Under the pieces are notes generated by a model, which did not search any database, was not told the DNA's origin, and saw only the letters and a program-made list of their open reading frames with translations. This document shows, piece by piece, positions 63,608 through 64,000 of a stretch of 64,000 bases of DNA; the stretch's first letter is position 1, and every line of letters starts with the position of its first letter. A program made the position numbers and the translations under genes. The DNA is taken from NCBI RefSeq assembly GCF_014641495.1, contig NZ_BMHV01000012.1, positions 1 through 64,000 on the forward strand. The letters run 5' to 3'. Source of the DNA: Terasakiella brassicae. Its GTDB lineage: Bacteria; Pseudomonadota; Alphaproteobacteria; Rhodospirillales; Terasakiellaceae.

Positions 63608-64000
63608 TCAATCCTTGGGCCGGATATCCGTTACCCGTTGCGCTTTGCCTTGTGAGCGTGGAATGGCACCGGGTTCCAGAACTTCGATTTTGGTTGAAAT
63701 ACCGATGTAGGATTTGATGTGATGGGACAGGTTCTTTTTAATGTCATCGTCGTTGTCCTGACCACTTTTATTGCGTTCGACCTGAACTTTCAGTTTATCC
63801 AGATGTCCGTCACGCGATAACACGAGATGATAGTGCGGGCTGAGGCGCGGATCACGTAGCACTTGTTCTTCGATCTGACTGGGGAAGACGTTGACGCCGC
63901 GAATAATCATCATATCATCCGAACGTCCGGTGATTTTGTCAAAACGCCGCATGGTGCGTGCAGTCCCCGGCAGCAAACGGGTTAAATCCTTGGTACGGTA
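63608..64000 (-). CDS. paaK: Phenylacetate-CoA ligase, C-terminal part (gene continues past the window)
   Basis: 130 residues of the C-terminal domain of a PaaK-family adenylate-forming ligase, open to the window edge. Clear family blocks are YRTKDLTRLLPG, the hinge and C-domain MRRFDKITGRSDDMMIIRG, GVNVFPSQIEEQVL and the end sequence with the catalytic lysine in RSQGKAQRV. PaaK activates phenylacetate to its CoA thioester, the substrate type for PaaA-family oxygenases. It is the activating step expected for the nearby cluster. Confidence 0.92.
   Translation of the reverse strand, partial: YRTKDLTRLLPGTARTMRRFDKITGRSDDMMIIRGVNVFPSQIEEQVLRDPRLSPHYHLVLSRDGHLDKLKVQVERNKSGQDNDDDIKKNLSHHIKSYIGISTKIEVLEPGAIPRSQGKAQRVTDIRPKD

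Overview
The window looks like chromosomal DNA of a marine or aquatic alphaproteobacterium of the Rhodospirillales type. Support comes from the gene repertoire: methionine synthase split into two proteins, metX-metW, an olsB-olsA ornithine-lipid pair, TRAP and Liv-type transporters, many c-di-GMP and two-component proteins, and moderate GC with dense same-strand operons. A relative of Terasakiella, Magnetovibrio or Thalassospira is my guess; only a marker-gene comparison would settle it. No rRNA, tRNA, CRISPR array or prophage was recognised.

Layout. 1-600: the last codons of an IS110-family transposase abut a 5'-truncated ZIP metal-transporter gene. 0.6-4.3 kb: peroxiredoxin, SleB-type wall hydrolase, RluA, and mlaA-mlaC (outer-membrane lipid asymmetry). 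4.5-10.2 kb: methionine-cycle operon of an ArsR-methyltransferase fusion (SahR-like), metF and split metH, with a perfect 20-bp palindrome inside the promoter. 10.3-24.7 kb: an unknown lipoprotein, a thioesterase, a GGDEF-STAS-periplasmic-binding-protein signalling group, a ClC channel, UvrD helicase, an LpxR-like deacylase, PrmA, a 565-aa unknown protein and a DHH phosphoesterase. 24.7-28 kb: a hemerythrin / membrane protein / DUF2249 operon divergent from a PAS-GGDEF gene, with an FNR-type box between them. 28-31.7 kb: olsB-olsA and a PhoD-like phosphatase. 31.8-38.2 kb: a DctB/DctD-like two-component system and a complete TRAP transporter. 38.2-41 kb: a chemoreceptor and a secreted repeat protein. 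41.3-44.2 kb: a chorismate mutase / aminotransferase / TyrA operon. 44.3-46.9 kb: metX-metW and a methyltransferase. 47-51.8 kb: gloB, GST, a cupin, a small membrane protein and a symporter-histidine kinase hybrid. 52 kb: YjhX-like protein.

The most distinctive region is 52.3-64 kb. A PaaX-family repressor and an adrenodoxin-type NADPH reductase are divergent from a PaaA-like diiron protein, a small unknown protein, a five-gene Liv-type ABC transporter, a metallo-beta-lactamase-fold protein with a degraded metal motif, and a hemerythrin-domain protein. The end of a phenylacetate-CoA ligase gene lies at the window edge. No paaB, paaC, paaD or paaE gene is present here. I infer uptake and CoA-dependent oxygenation of an aromatic acid by a simplified, possibly undescribed relative of the Paa epoxidase.

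Methionine genes occur at two loci (4.5-10.2 kb and 44.3-46.1 kb) and seem to carry different regulatory sites.
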